Assembly: GCF_005795905.1 (NCBI RefSeq)
Contig: NZ_VAWE01000001.1
Coordinates: 2,576,501-2,640,500, forward strand
Direction: 5' to 3'
Length of the DNA stretch: 64,000 nt
Origin: Streptomyces marianii
GTDB lineage: Bacteria; Actinomycetota; Actinomycetes; Streptomycetales; Streptomycetaceae
Shown: piece by piece, positions 37,996-45,776 of the stretch
How the letters are laid out: each line of letters opens with the position of its first letter
Position numbering within the stretch: the stretch's first letter is position 1
Translations under genes and position numbers: made by a program
Notes under the pieces: generated by a model
The model's database searches: none
What the model was told of the DNA's origin: nothing
The model's input: only the letters and a program-made list of their open reading frames with translations

Positions 37996-38136
37996 TCACT
38001 TGCGGATGATGCGACGCAGCTCCCGGATGACCTTGACGATGTCCTCGCGGCGGCAGCGCAGCAGCGCCACCAGGCCCAGGAGGACGAAAGTACCCCAGAT
38101 CGCCAGGAAGATCATGCACCAGGGATTTTCGGACAT
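37996..38136 (-). CDS. Small membrane protein, 46 aa
   Basis: ATG at 38136 (MSENPWCMIFLAIWG) with AGAGAGGT upstream. One hydrophobic helix (CMIFLAIWGTFVLLGLVALL) then a very basic tail (RCRREDIVKVIRELRRIIRK). Looks like a single-span protein with cytoplasmic positive tail. Unknown function; could be an AICE spread, or antitoxin/toxin-like, peptide. Confidence 0.6.
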   Translation of the reverse strand: MSENPWCMIFLAIWGTFVLLGLVALLRCRREDIVKVIRELRRIIRK

Positions 38137-38602
38137 AAGGAACAGACCTCTCTTGAGAGGCCTGTCGTCCGAGTTCACCAGGTGAGCCCGCGCGGCTCTT
38201 CGCACCGGAGCGACTAGGCACGCCTATTGCATGATCAATTCTTAGGCGAAGTAAGCGGAGCTCCAGCGTACGGCAAGGAGCCCGCTTCAGGAGCCGAACG
38301 CCGTTCCGTGCCCCATCCGTGCCCGAACGTGCGGGAAGCCAGGGGGAATCAGGGCGACAAGCGGGCACCGCAGAGCACAGCGGCCCCCAACCGAGTTACC
38401 TGGTCAGGGGCCGTTCACGTGCGGTGGGTGTGGGATTTGAACCCACGGTGACATCGCTGCCACGACGGTTTTCAAGATCGTTTACACTGTCTCCCCTATA
38501 GGCATCAGGCGACACTATGATGCTGCAATCGTTGCACTCTTTTCGCATGGTTCAACAGAACCATGCGCGGATAGTCCTGATGGAGGCAGCGACGGATATG
38601 GT
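38137..38602. other. Non-coding region with an orphan tRNA-Ser 3' half
   Basis: 466 bp without a gene. 38422-38476 is a tRNA-Ser-like 3' half on the minus strand (listed separately). The minus-strand downstream flank (38383-38418) has a CGGCCCC / GGGGGCCG hairpin like a tRNA terminator and, further on, repeats of GGCACGGA/GGGGCACGG near 38305-38330 that resemble integrase arm sites. Confidence 0.6.
38422..38476 (-). pseudogene. 3' half of a tRNA-Ser(UGA): orphan attachment site
   Basis: From the anticodon loop (CTTGAAA, anticodon TGA at 38472-38474) through the long variable arm, T-arm GTGGG-TTCAAAT-CCCAC (38430-38446) to acceptor ACCCACC and G. The 5' acceptor strand GGTGGGT and a D-arm are absent, and the 5' side of the anticodon stem does not match well. 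The break at the anticodon loop is where tyrosine integrases cross over, so this is read as a relic att site. Confidence 0.7.
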
Positions 38603-39301
38603 GTGGTTAAATGTTTAGCTATGCCGCTTGCTTCGGATCCGTGGTACGCGAATGGCACGCTCTGGGCCGCCCTGAGCGTTTTCGTGACGGCCTTAGGTGT
38701 GGGAATTGGCGCATGGGCCACGAAGACAGCAGGGCGGTCGAAGCGGGCTGTCTGCTACTGGGCTAGCTCCCGTGTTCGAATGAAGCCTCATGATGGCGGA
38801 ACTCCGCTCGCGACGGCTCTAACGGTCCAGCATGGAGGGGGTGAGCTGAGCGATCCCTATATAGTGTCTATTGCATTTTCAAATCGCGGTCGTCGTGACG
38901 TAACCAGCGACATGTTCCACAGTGGCAGTCTGCCTCGAATTAGGTTCAAGTCGCCAATCCTGGAGGTTTTCAATGTCCGATGCGCCTCGAGTAATTCGAT
39001 CCCACCAACCGTGACCGCCAGTGGGCAAGATGTCGTCTTTAGCGATTTCTACCTTAAGGCGGGCGCAGAAGTCGACGTGAGCGTTCTCGTCGATGAGGAA
39101 AACCCTGTCGAGGAGGATGAACGTGGGCGGCTCGTAAAACCTGAAGTACTGGCGAATTTCACCGATGGACTCTTCGTTCCCGCCACGGATCGGAATGATC
39201 TCTCAATCCCGCGTCGCCAAGCATACTTCTTCCTGGCTTCGTTCTACATTCTGATGCTGATTGCTGCAGCATTGACTGCTTTTTTGCTCGGAAGTCTCTA
39301 G
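38603..39301 (+). CDS. Hypothetical two-helix membrane protein (cargo)
   Basis: 232 aa from GTG at 38603, or 226 from ATG at 38621; neither has a strong ribosome site. One N-terminal helix (LWAALSVFVTALGVGIGAWA) and one C-terminal helix (FFLASFYILMLIAAALTAFLL) flank a soluble beta-rich domain (SIAFSNRGRRDVTSDMF, LKAGAEVDVSVLVDEE). Base composition is visibly lower in GC than the surroundings and third positions are less biased, indicating recent import. Not recognised. Confidence 0.65.
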   Translation: MVKCLAMPLASDPWYANGTLWAALSVFVTALGVGIGAWATKTAGRSKRAVCYWASSRVRMKPHDGGTPLATALTVQHGGGELSDPYIVSIAFSNRGRRDVTSDMFHSGSLPRIRFKSPILEVFNVRCASSNSIPPTVTASGQDVVFSDFYLKAGAEVDVSVLVDEENPVEEDERGRLVKPEVLANFTDGLFVPATDRNDLSIPRRQAYFFLASFYILMLIAAALTAFLLGSL

Positions 39302-39351
39302 ATCTGCGAGGTAGTTGTATTGCTCCGGTCCTGGTGATCTGAGCGTGGAGA

Positions 39352-39455
39352 GTGGCGCGGCCGAAGCCGTGGGAAGCAAACGACGGTCTCTGGGCAGTGA
39401 TCGAGCTGCTGCTGCCCAAGGTTGAGCGTCGGCCCCGGCATCCGGGACGAAGGCG
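39352..39455 (+). pseudogene. IS5-family transposase, N-terminal fragment
   Basis: GTG at 39352 gives VARPKPWEANDGLW then AVIELLLPKVERRPRHPG, the standard N-terminus of Streptomyces IS5-type transposases; homology ends abruptly after about 35 codons. Confidence 0.7.
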
Positions 39456-39523
39456 GCACCGGGCACGCGCACCACTGAGCTGTTGCCACCATCCGTGAAC
39501 AGTTCAGCCTCGACACGCTCCAT
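39455..39523 (-). pseudogene. DUF6959-like gene, N-terminal fragment
   Basis: ATG at 39523 gives MERVEAELFTDGGNSSVVRV then PG, which I recognise as the start of DUF6959-type proteins. The next residues do not continue the family; the frame runs into the IS5 fragment in antisense, so the gene was cut by insertion/deletion. Confidence 0.45.
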
Positions 39524-39642
39524 GCGGCCATCCAACCTGACATCACCAGTTGACATCAACGACAGCGGATGACCACGGCGTTGAGAGACCGAGCACGGTC
39601 ACGCCCCCGGCGGTCAGGTCCCCCAAAGGCCCGTCCGATCGA

Positions 39643-39660
39643 ACTTACAAGGCAGCTGTC
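39643..39660. repeat. Junction repeat motif, copy A
   Basis: ACTTACAAGGCAGCTGTC, 12 bp before the stop end of the FGE-domain gene; related to copies at 40657, 42216 and 45896. Confidence 0.55.
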
Positions 39661-39671
39661 ACGCGCGATGT

Positions 39672-40439
39672 CTAGGCACACCCCGGACTGGTTGGCACAG
39701 GTGCAACGGGACGGACTGCGGTGAAGTCGTGGATCTCATAGCGGGTGGCGGAAAGCAACAACAGCCATTCATTGCAGCCTTGCCACGGATAGAGGTCGCC
39801 AGCACCTCCGCGCACCACGTGCGGTCCCTCCCCGGTGCGGGGACGTGCGTCCACCGGCGCGTCCGCGAAATGAGGGATCCACACGTCAGCGCAGATCTCG
39901 TTCGCCGACCCCATCGCCACCAACCCGAAGGCGTTCTCAGCTGCGGCAGTGCGCTCCTCGTCGGCGAAGTCGTCGAGCACCTGGCCCTCGTCCGGCCTCT
40001 CATCACCGCGGAAGGTCAGGGTGGTCGTGCCTGCCCGAGCCGCGTACTCCCACTCCGCCTCGCTGGGCAGTCGGAAGGGCAACGTCGCAAGCAGGTCGTC
40101 CAAGTCGTCCTGGAACCGGGCCGTGCTCGAAGCCGAGTCAGCGAAGCTGTCCTCATAGTCGGGTAGCCAGTGCCGTACCTGCGCGACCGTAAGCGGATGC
40201 CGAGCGATCATGAATGGCTCGACCCGCACTTCACGCACCGGCCGGGCTTGGACGGCACCAGCGAAGAACGGTTCGAGGTCGTCATCGGCGCCGTCGGCTC
40301 GCTCGATGGCACGGACCGCGTCCAGTTCCGCGTCGGACAAGCCCATCCGGAACGTCCCACCGGGAACGGCACGGAAGGCCACACCGGAGGGGGTGTGCCG
40401 CCAAGCCGGTCGGCCGGCCACGATCTCTTGAGCCCACAT
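39672..40439 (-). CDS. FGE-sulfatase (SUMF1) domain protein
   Basis: 255 aa from ATG at 40439 (MWAQEIVAGRPAW). Family marks: PGGTFRMG, RHPLTVAQVRHWL, RLPSEAEWEYAARAGT, NAFGLVAMGSANEICADVW, HVVRGGA and a terminal FTAVRPV. True formylglycine-generating enzymes need two active-site Cys in the last quarter; here only one Cys (GCNEWLL) lies near that place, so it is probably a non-FGE member such as those with C-type-lectin-like binding or other modification roles. No sulfatase is nearby. Cargo of the AICE. Confidence 0.85.
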   Translation of the reverse strand: MWAQEIVAGRPAWRHTPSGVAFRAVPGGTFRMGLSDAELDAVRAIERADGADDDLEPFFAGAVQARPVREVRVEPFMIARHPLTVAQVRHWLPDYEDSFADSASSTARFQDDLDDLLATLPFRLPSEAEWEYAARAGTTTLTFRGDERPDEGQVLDDFADEERTAAAENAFGLVAMGSANEICADVWIPHFADAPVDARPRTGEGPHVVRGGAGDLYPWQGCNEWLLLLSATRYEIHDFTAVRPVAPVPTSPGCA

Positions 40440-40689
40440 GGTGCCGGACGCTAGCAGTCGAGCATCACAGGTGAAGGAGGGGGCTCTAGATTCCATCGCG
40501 CAGCAGCTACAGATCACGAGGTGCCGTGCCACAACCGTGCCACATCAGACGGTCAGCCGCGGTCAACGACGGCTCGCTGCAGTCCACATACCTTGCTGAG
40601 CTGGGGACCGGCAAACCTGACTTGACCTGCGCACCCTCGACGACCCTGGCCACCAGGCTTACAAAGCAGATGTCGCTGATACCAGACCG
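40440..40689. repeat. Spacer with junction repeat B
   Basis: 250 bp. It includes GTGCCACAACCGTGCCACAT (40525-40544, paired GTGCCA units) and ends with GCTTACAAAGCAGATGTC at 40657-40674. No gene. Confidence 0.55.
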
Positions 40690-41964
40690 CTACCAGCTAT
40701 CCATAGTTTTGAATTCGACCTTCCCGGTGCTCATTCGGAAGTTCCCGTTGGAATACAAGGTGGGGCGAGCTTCCACATGATTCCCACTGTATTTCTCCAC
40801 GTGTCGGATCTGAGCACCGCCAGGAACCGTAAAGTCGATCAGAGCAATGGCTACCCAGTAGGACAAATTGCGGTTGTTGAACAGGGGCACTGTAACGGTG
40901 GAGCCTCGTCCATCGGTGACAACTGCCCGGGCTCCGTACGACTTGAATGAACCAGTGCCGTTCTCTACTGCGCTGTAGGCACAGAGAAGGACGTAGCCCT
41001 GGAGGTCGGGACGACGGATCGTGATGGTCTCGCGTCCTGGAGCCCGGGAGTCGCCGTCCAGGGCAATGTACGGCGGGGCAAGGGGTGATCCGAGCTGCCG
41101 GTAGTAGATGACCTGATCTGTTTTGTTCGGACGCCTACCTTGCGGGGTGACGAGACTGCCAGGCACGTAGAGGGCGTATAGATCGAGGTCGGCGCCGGCT
41201 CGTCGTCGCGCTGCGCTTCCACCGTTCCATTCAAGTGTGGCCGTGACGACGAGATTTGGGTCGTCCTTGCGCATGTTGATGGTCGCCTGGCCAGCCTTGG
41301 TGAGGGCGACTCTCCCCAGGGGAACCGGAGGATGAGAGGCGGCCACCTGAGAGGCTGGAACAGTGGCTGGTGGGACGTTCGGTGCGTAGGTGGGTTGCGG
41401 CGGCACAGCGGGCCTATTCCGAGGGTGTGCGCCCGTCGCCATTGGTGATGCTTGAGTTGGGGATGGGCCTGGATCATCCACGACGATGCCAAAGTCTGAG
41501 GCGAGACCTGCCAGTCCGGTGTCCCATCCCTGGCCTACAGCCCGCACCTTCCACCCGCCTGCGCGTCTGTACAGCTCGATCAGGATGGCTACTGTCTCCC
41601 GGTCCGTGAGCGGCGGCGGTGAGAAGGTCGTCCGTGCGCCGCCACAGTCGAGAGCTGCCTGAGGGGTGTTGCTTGCGTCGAAGTGGGAGGCCTGCAGTTC
41701 GGGGTCGATGCTTGCGACGATGGCGATGCGATCAACCGTGGTAGGAACAGAGGCTAGGTCCGAGATGATGGTCTGCCCCTCAAGGGCGACACCATCCTGA
41801 GACGCATGGTTGTAGAAGACAAGATCGTCGTCGCTCCGAACCTTGCCATCCTGTCCCAGGAGAACGGCAGAGACATCGATGCCAGTAGTGGGGGAGGTAA
41901 GGGTGACGCGGCAGAGCCCTGCGGGCAGAGGCGCATTGCCGCCTTTGGGAAGAGTGGTAGTCAT
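40690..41964 (-). CDS. TerD-family protein with two TerD domains
   Basis: 424 aa from ATG at 41964 (MTTTLPKGGNAPLPAG). The N-terminal TerD domain (residues about 1-175) has LPKGGN, SDDDLVFYNHASQDGV, LASVPTTVDRIAIVASID and ETVAILIELYRRAGGWKVRAVGQGWDTGLAGLASDFGI. A Pro-rich linker (about 180-225) leads to a second domain with INMRKDDPNLVVTATLEWNG, ADLDLYALYV and FKSYGARAVVTDG, typical of TerA/TerF-like partners. TerD domains bind calcium and act in tellurite, phage and stress response systems. Here it is alone, without terB/terC. Confidence 0.9.
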   Translation of the reverse strand: MTTTLPKGGNAPLPAGLCRVTLTSPTTGIDVSAVLLGQDGKVRSDDDLVFYNHASQDGVALEGQTIISDLASVPTTVDRIAIVASIDPELQASHFDASNTPQAALDCGGARTTFSPPPLTDRETVAILIELYRRAGGWKVRAVGQGWDTGLAGLASDFGIVVDDPGPSPTQASPMATGAHPRNRPAVPPQPTYAPNVPPATVPASQVAASHPPVPLGRVALTKAGQATINMRKDDPNLVVTATLEWNGGSAARRRAGADLDLYALYVPGSLVTPQGRRPNKTDQVIYYRQLGSPLAPPYIALDGDSRAPGRETITIRRPDLQGYVLLCAYSAVENGTGSFKSYGARAVVTDGRGSTVTVPLFNNRNLSYWVAIALIDFTVPGGAQIRHVEKYSGNHVEARPTLYSNGNFRMSTGKVEFKTMDSW

Positions 41965-42226
41965 GCGCGACCTCTCGTGGCAATGTACACATCGTGGAGC
42001 CTCCGTCCGGGTCGTGTACGACAAACGCTGATGTTGCGCGCTTGAGCCTCAATTCGTGTCGATCACGCTCCTCGGGGGCGCACGACTGCCGCACCGGAAG
42101 GGCACCAGATAGAGCGGTGAACCATGGTCAACAGCGGACCGATCTCAGGTGAGGCGCAGCCTGCCAGCGGGACGTCCCTTCTGGTCAGAGCACGGAAGCG
42201 GCCGGAACCCCCCGTGATTCCCAAGC
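41965..42226. repeat. Spacer with junction repeat C
   Basis: 262 bp. 42102-42137 (GCACCAGATAGAGCGGTGAA...) matches 45782-45816 closely, and GATTCCCAAGCTCAGGTC at 42216-42233 matches the terminal motif of copy D, overlapping the stop of the OGG gene. Confidence 0.6.
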
Positions 42227-42835
42227 TCAGGTCTCGTCTACGCGACCGTTCCGATGGAAGAGGAGCCACTCAAGCCAGTCCGGCGTGACGCCAAGAGACG
42301 AGGCCCAGTCGTGCATGGCACTGACGTAGGTGACGTATCGGGTAGGCCAATGGCGGGTGCCAGCCGCCTTCCAGCTCGACCACCCAAGGGCGTTCAGCGA
42401 ACGGAAAACCCGATCGTCGAGGATCAAGGCCCTTTCACATGTGGCTTCGCGATCATCTACTGCCGCGAACCACTTGGTGAAGAAGGATCGTCCCACTCCC
42501 TTCAGCACGAACTGCCGGTAGGCCCCGCTCAGGTCTCCGCTTCGGATGGCATCGCGCGTAGCCCCGAGGACTCTGGACAAGCGCGGGTCGGACAGGGCTG
42601 CTTCGGTGTACCGCGGCCCGCGTCCGTTGGTGGTGCCTGAGCCCCAGACCATGACAGCTACGAACAGGTCACGCAGGCCGTCGTCGTCATCACCAGCGAG
42701 GTCACGGAGACGGGCCAAGTCGCTCCGCTCGATGAGACGGTCACCGGCCGGCGCACCCGGGCATTCAACGCCGATATCGAGTACATGCGCTGCCCCGTAC
42801 GACGCCAACCGCGGGTGCCACGGAGCAATTGTCAA
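42227..42835 (-). CDS. 8-oxoguanine DNA glycosylase OGG-fold protein
   Basis: About 202 aa; the start is uncertain. The frame is open to 43000 but overlaps the HAD gene, so a TTG near 42835 (LTIAPWHPRLASYG) is preferred, with weak ribosome site. Recognised by VMVWGSGTTNGRGPRYTEAAL, GVGRSFFTKWFAAV, ILDDRVFRSLNALGW and WLEWLLFHRNG, the pattern of actinobacterial OGG-fold proteins of unknown activity. A conventional HhH-GPD active-site lysine/aspartate pair is not obvious. It follows the HAD gene by 25 bp, likely one unit. Confidence 0.75.
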   Translation of the reverse strand: MTIAPWHPRLASYGAAHVLDIGVECPGAPAGDRLIERSDLARLRDLAGDDDDGLRDLFVAVMVWGSGTTNGRGPRYTEAALSDPRLSRVLGATRDAIRSGDLSGAYRQFVLKGVGRSFFTKWFAAVDDREATCERALILDDRVFRSLNALGWSSWKAAGTRHWPTRYVTYVSAMHDWASSLGVTPDWLEWLLFHRNGRVDET

Positions 42836-42860
42836 TTCCTGTGGATCACCGTGGGGAGCC

Positions 42861-43358
42861 TCAAGTGGCCCGCAGCCATTGATCGAGAACTGTGAAGTCT
42901 TCGTTGGTGAGGCCGCGGGACGACGCGATGCGGTGGAGGAAGGCCGGAGCGGGGTGGTTGGTGGACACCCAGTCCCGATCGGCGTCGGTGATCTCGTCAT
43001 CGACCCAGATGAACGGGCGTCCGCCTGCCCATGCCGCCAGGGTTCGGGTCTTCCAGTGGAGCCCGAACCACTGGTCCTCGCGTTCCTGCGCGTCGGAGGG
43101 TTCCGGCCAGTGCACGACCGGCAGCGGCGGCAGGCCGAGCAGCGGTGCGATGTCGGTGTTCGCCGTCTCCTCCCACGTGGTGGCCCAGACCAACTCGCAC
43201 GGCAGTGCCGCGAGGCGCGGTCCGAAGCGCGGGTCGAGCCGCATCAGGTGCGAATCTGTCGTGGTGCTTGACGGCTCGCGCTGCGAGCCGTCACCGAACG
43301 GGAGGAGAGGTCCGTCGACGTCCAGGAACAGCAGCGGGAGTTCCTTGGGCTCACTCAT
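42861..43358 (-). CDS. HAD-like hydrolase
   Basis: 165 aa. Motif I FLDVDG at residues 11-16, VWATTWEETAN in place of motif II and FIWVDDEITDADRDW (motif IV acidic pair) mark a small cap-less HAD protein, related to secondary-thiamine or polynucleotide-end phosphatase-like actinobacterial proteins. Its ATG overlaps the IS256-type transposase stop by four bases (ATGA), which is unusual. The OGG-fold gene follows. Confidence 0.8.
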   Translation of the reverse strand: MSEPKELPLLFLDVDGPLLPFGDGSQREPSSTTTDSHLMRLDPRFGPRLAALPCELVWATTWEETANTDIAPLLGLPPLPVVHWPEPSDAQEREDQWFGLHWKTRTLAAWAGGRPFIWVDDEITDADRDWVSTNHPAPAFLHRIASSRGLTNEDFTVLDQWLRAT

Positions 43359-44608
43359 GCCGCAACCTCCCGCTCACGCTCGACCAGGACGCCACGTTCG
43401 AAGCGGGCGCCGCTGCGGACGAGGGCGACGAGGTGGGGTGCGGTGATCGCGCGCCAGCGGGCCTGGGCGGACTCGGCGAGCTTGAACACCATCGCCAGGG
43501 CCGCGGCCGGGCTGTCGGCGCCGCGGGTGACCTTGGTCCGCAGCTTCACCGTGCTGAAGGTCGACTCGATCGGATTCGTCGTGCGCAAATGGACCCAGTG
43601 CTCGGCCGGGAAGTCGTAGAACGCCAGGAGTTCATCGACGTCGTCGGTGATCTTCTTGACGGCCTTGGGCCACTTCGCGCCGTAGGAGCGCCCGAAGTCC
43701 TTCACCGCCTTCTCGGCGTGGTCGCGGTCCTCGGCGTTGTAGATCTCCTGCAGTGCCTTCTTCGCGCCGGGCTGGGCCGATCCCGGTAGGGCGTTGAGCA
43801 CGTTGCGGGTTTTGTGAACCCAGCACCTTTGATGTCTGGCCTGCGGAAACACCTCGGTCAGCGCCCGCCACAGCCCCATGGCTCCGTCGCCGACGACGAG
43901 CTCGGGATCGCGCATGCCGCGTCGGCGGCAGTCCCGCAGGAGGTCGGCCCAGGACTCGGTCGACTCGCGCAGGCCCTCAGCGAGCGCGATCAGCTCCTTA
44001 CTGCCGTCGGTACGCACGCCCATGAGGACCAGGACGCAGGAGCGGGCCTGGCCGAGGCGGACCTTGGGGTGGACGCCGTCAGCCCACACGTACACGTAGT
44101 CGGCCCCGGACAGGTCCCGCTCCTGGAAGGCGGCGTGATCGTCGCTCCACTGCTTGGTCAACCGAGTCACCGTGGCCGACGAGAGCCCAGCGGCCGAGCC
44201 GAGGAACTGCTCCATCGCGGGCACGAAGTCGCCCGAGGACAGACCGTGCAGGTAGAGCAGGGGAAGGACCTCGCTGATCTTCGGGGACTTCCGGCACCAG
44301 GGGGCGAGGATCTTCGACGAGAACCGCTTGCGCTCGCCCGTCTCGCCGTCGACCCGCTTGTCGTTCACCCGCGGCGCCTTCACCACGATCGGCCCGGCGG
44401 CGGTGGCCACCGTCCGCTCGCGGTGGTGGCCGTTACGGACCACCAGACGGCGACCCGCCTCGTCCCGCTCACCCGCCAACTCGGCTATGTACTGGTTGAC
44501 TTCGGCCTCCAGGGCCGCGGCGAGCATCCGGCGGGCGCCCTCACGGACGATGTCGTCCATCAGGGAGCCGCTCTGGGTGGTGCCGTCCTCGTTGACTACG
44601 CTCAGCAC
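43355..44608 (-). mobile_element. IS256-family transposase gene (IS right end missing)
   Basis: 417 aa, full-length Mutator/IS256 DDE transposase: GADYVYVWADGVHPKVR (D), ELVVGDGAMGLWRAL (D), RCWVHKTRNVLNALP, and the C-terminal TNPIESTFSTVKLRT (E). GTG start at 44608 with GGGAAGG upstream buried in a hairpin. An upstream 16-bp repeat at 44670-44685 reading into the gene may be the left end, but no inverted partner exists after the stop, because the HAD gene starts within the stop codon. So the right end is deleted and the copy is probably immobile. Confidence 0.9.
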
Positions 44609-44685
44609 GGGCGTGCCTTCCCGACCCGCGCTGCAACGCGGGCCTACTCGATGACCAGAAGTCGATCACTCGGGAAGGTACGCCC
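44609..44685 (-). promoter_or_regulatory. Leader hairpin hiding the transposase ribosome site
   Basis: 44609-44624 pairs with 44670-44685 (15 of 16) around an inner CCCGCG/CGCGGG hairpin. The GGGAAGG ribosome site of the transposase lies in the stem, so read-through transcripts would be poorly translated. Confidence 0.55.
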
Positions 44686-44838
44686 TTCGCGTTCCGCGAG
44701 GCACCCTCCCGGGTCCGATCCACAGGTCTTGAGCATTGCTCGCCACGTTCCTGGACGGAACCACACGGGCTTCTGTACACATTCGCCGTAGCGGTCAACG
44801 AGCCTCTGAAGCTGCTCCACCATGTTCCCCCTGGCCAT
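44644..44838 (-). pseudogene. Possible small gene truncated by the IS256 element
   Basis: ATG at 44838 or 44823 gives MVEQLQRLVDRYGECVQKPV then WFRPGTWRAMLKTCG, which looks like a natural protein start. It runs into the presumed IS end (44685) and stops at 44644. Overlapped by the IS leader; the 3' part of the gene is not found. Confidence 0.3.
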
Positions 44839-45066
44839 GACGACGGCATGCCGTGGGCCGTAGCGTATGGGAAGCCGACCGTGCACACAGGCGAACGACC
44901 TCTTACACGGTCTCCTGGAACACCGACGAACACGCACCCGCGACTGTACCGACTCGCGCGCGCATGGAGCTTTCACACCGCTGGCTATGCGCCCTACCCA
45001 TGGCTTGCAGGGCGCTGCACGCTGAGTGCCGGCCGAGTCTTCGAGCGGACTACCGGAGGGCGAACG
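44839..45066. other. Non-coding spacer before the Cys-rich gene
   Basis: About 230 bp in which I see no gene on either strand; it probably holds the promoter of the gene at 45067. Confidence 0.3.
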
Positions 45067-45234
45067 GTGGGCGAGTGGAAGCAGAGCAGGTGCGGCTGGC
45101 CGACGGCGTCTGGAAGGTGTTGCCAGAACAAGACGCTGAAAGGCACCTCACGCTGCTACCTACACCAAGGTGACTGGACGAAGCGCGGGCAGGCCGAACT
45201 GAAGAAGAGGGTCAGCAAGCGCCGCAAGAAGTAG
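45067..45234 (+). CDS. Small Cys/His-rich, probably zinc-binding protein
   Basis: 55 aa from GTG at 45067 (VGEWKQSRCGWPTASGRCC), preceded by GGAGGG seven bases away; the longer frame from 44848 is unsupported. The pattern C-x6-CC-x8-C-x2-H (CGWPTASGRCCQ, TSRCYLHQGDW) resembles a short zinc-binding knuckle seen in phage and mobile-element proteins. Lys-rich tail KKRVSKRRKK suggests nucleic-acid binding. Confidence 0.6.
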   Translation: MGEWKQSRCGWPTASGRCCQNKTLKGTSRCYLHQGDWTKRGQAELKKRVSKRRKK

Positions 45235-45461
45235 GGCACGGTCGGAGGTGAGTGTCTATCTGCGTGACAACGCCCCCGGGTAGCGGCGAACGAGCGCGGA
45301 CACGTACGGACCATCGACGCAGGTGAGGAGCACACCAACCCCAGGCACAGCCGCCATCCAAGTTGCTTCGGGACGAAGAGGTCGCGTGTACGGTCCTGTC
45401 GGAGTCAGGGGTGCGACGACTCTCTATTGCCCTACCATCCGGCACACCGCATCCTCGGCGT

Positions 45462-45776
45462 ATGCCGGTTTCTCCTGCTACTCGTGATCTTTGCCGGTCC
45501 GTCTTCGCGTCGGACGTGATAGAGCTGGCCGTTATGGCCCTGGGGACCTACACCGGGCCAGATGAGACGTGGGTTCACCAGGCTGCCATCAGGCTCAGCG
45601 AAGGAGAGCTCCACCGCCTGGCCCACTGGTTGGACGAGGCCGAGCGAAACTCGGACACCTTCCGCTGGTACGCCAGCGAGCCCGCCAACGTGTCACCCGA
45701 AATGCACCGGTTCGCGGTCGAGTTCACCAACGCGCTGATGGACAAGGATGTACCCAAGCCGCCAGGGCAGCAGTGA
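45462..45776 (+). CDS. Hypothetical protein, 104 aa
   Basis: ATG at 45462 (MPVSPATRDLCRSVFASD); frame is open from 45363 but the upstream part is less convincing. Predicted mostly helical: FASDVIELAVMALGTYTG, ETWVHQAAIRLSEGELHRLAHWLDEAERN, EMHRFAVEFTNALMDKD. No known domain. Follows the Cys-rich gene with 227 bp between. Confidence 0.5.
   Translation: MPVSPATRDLCRSVFASDVIELAVMALGTYTGPDETWVHQAAIRLSEGELHRLAHWLDEAERNSDTFRWYASEPANVSPEMHRFAVEFTNALMDKDVPKPPGQQ

Larger units (their letters stand above)
39302..39671. other. Gene remnants and junction repeat A
   Basis: 370 bp holding an IS5-type transposase start (39352-39455), the beginning of a DUF6959-like gene on the other strand (39455-39523), and a junction repeat ending at 39660. 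Confidence 0.55.

Noticed and set aside
38422..38520. A functional tRNA-Ser(UGA) gene
   Set aside because: No 5' acceptor strand complementary to ACCCACC and no D-arm with proper spacing upstream of the anticodon loop.
42836..43000. Upstream extension of the OGG-fold gene to 43000
   Set aside because: Overlaps the HAD gene by 140 bp in another frame and adds a Pro/Thr/Ser leader without homology.
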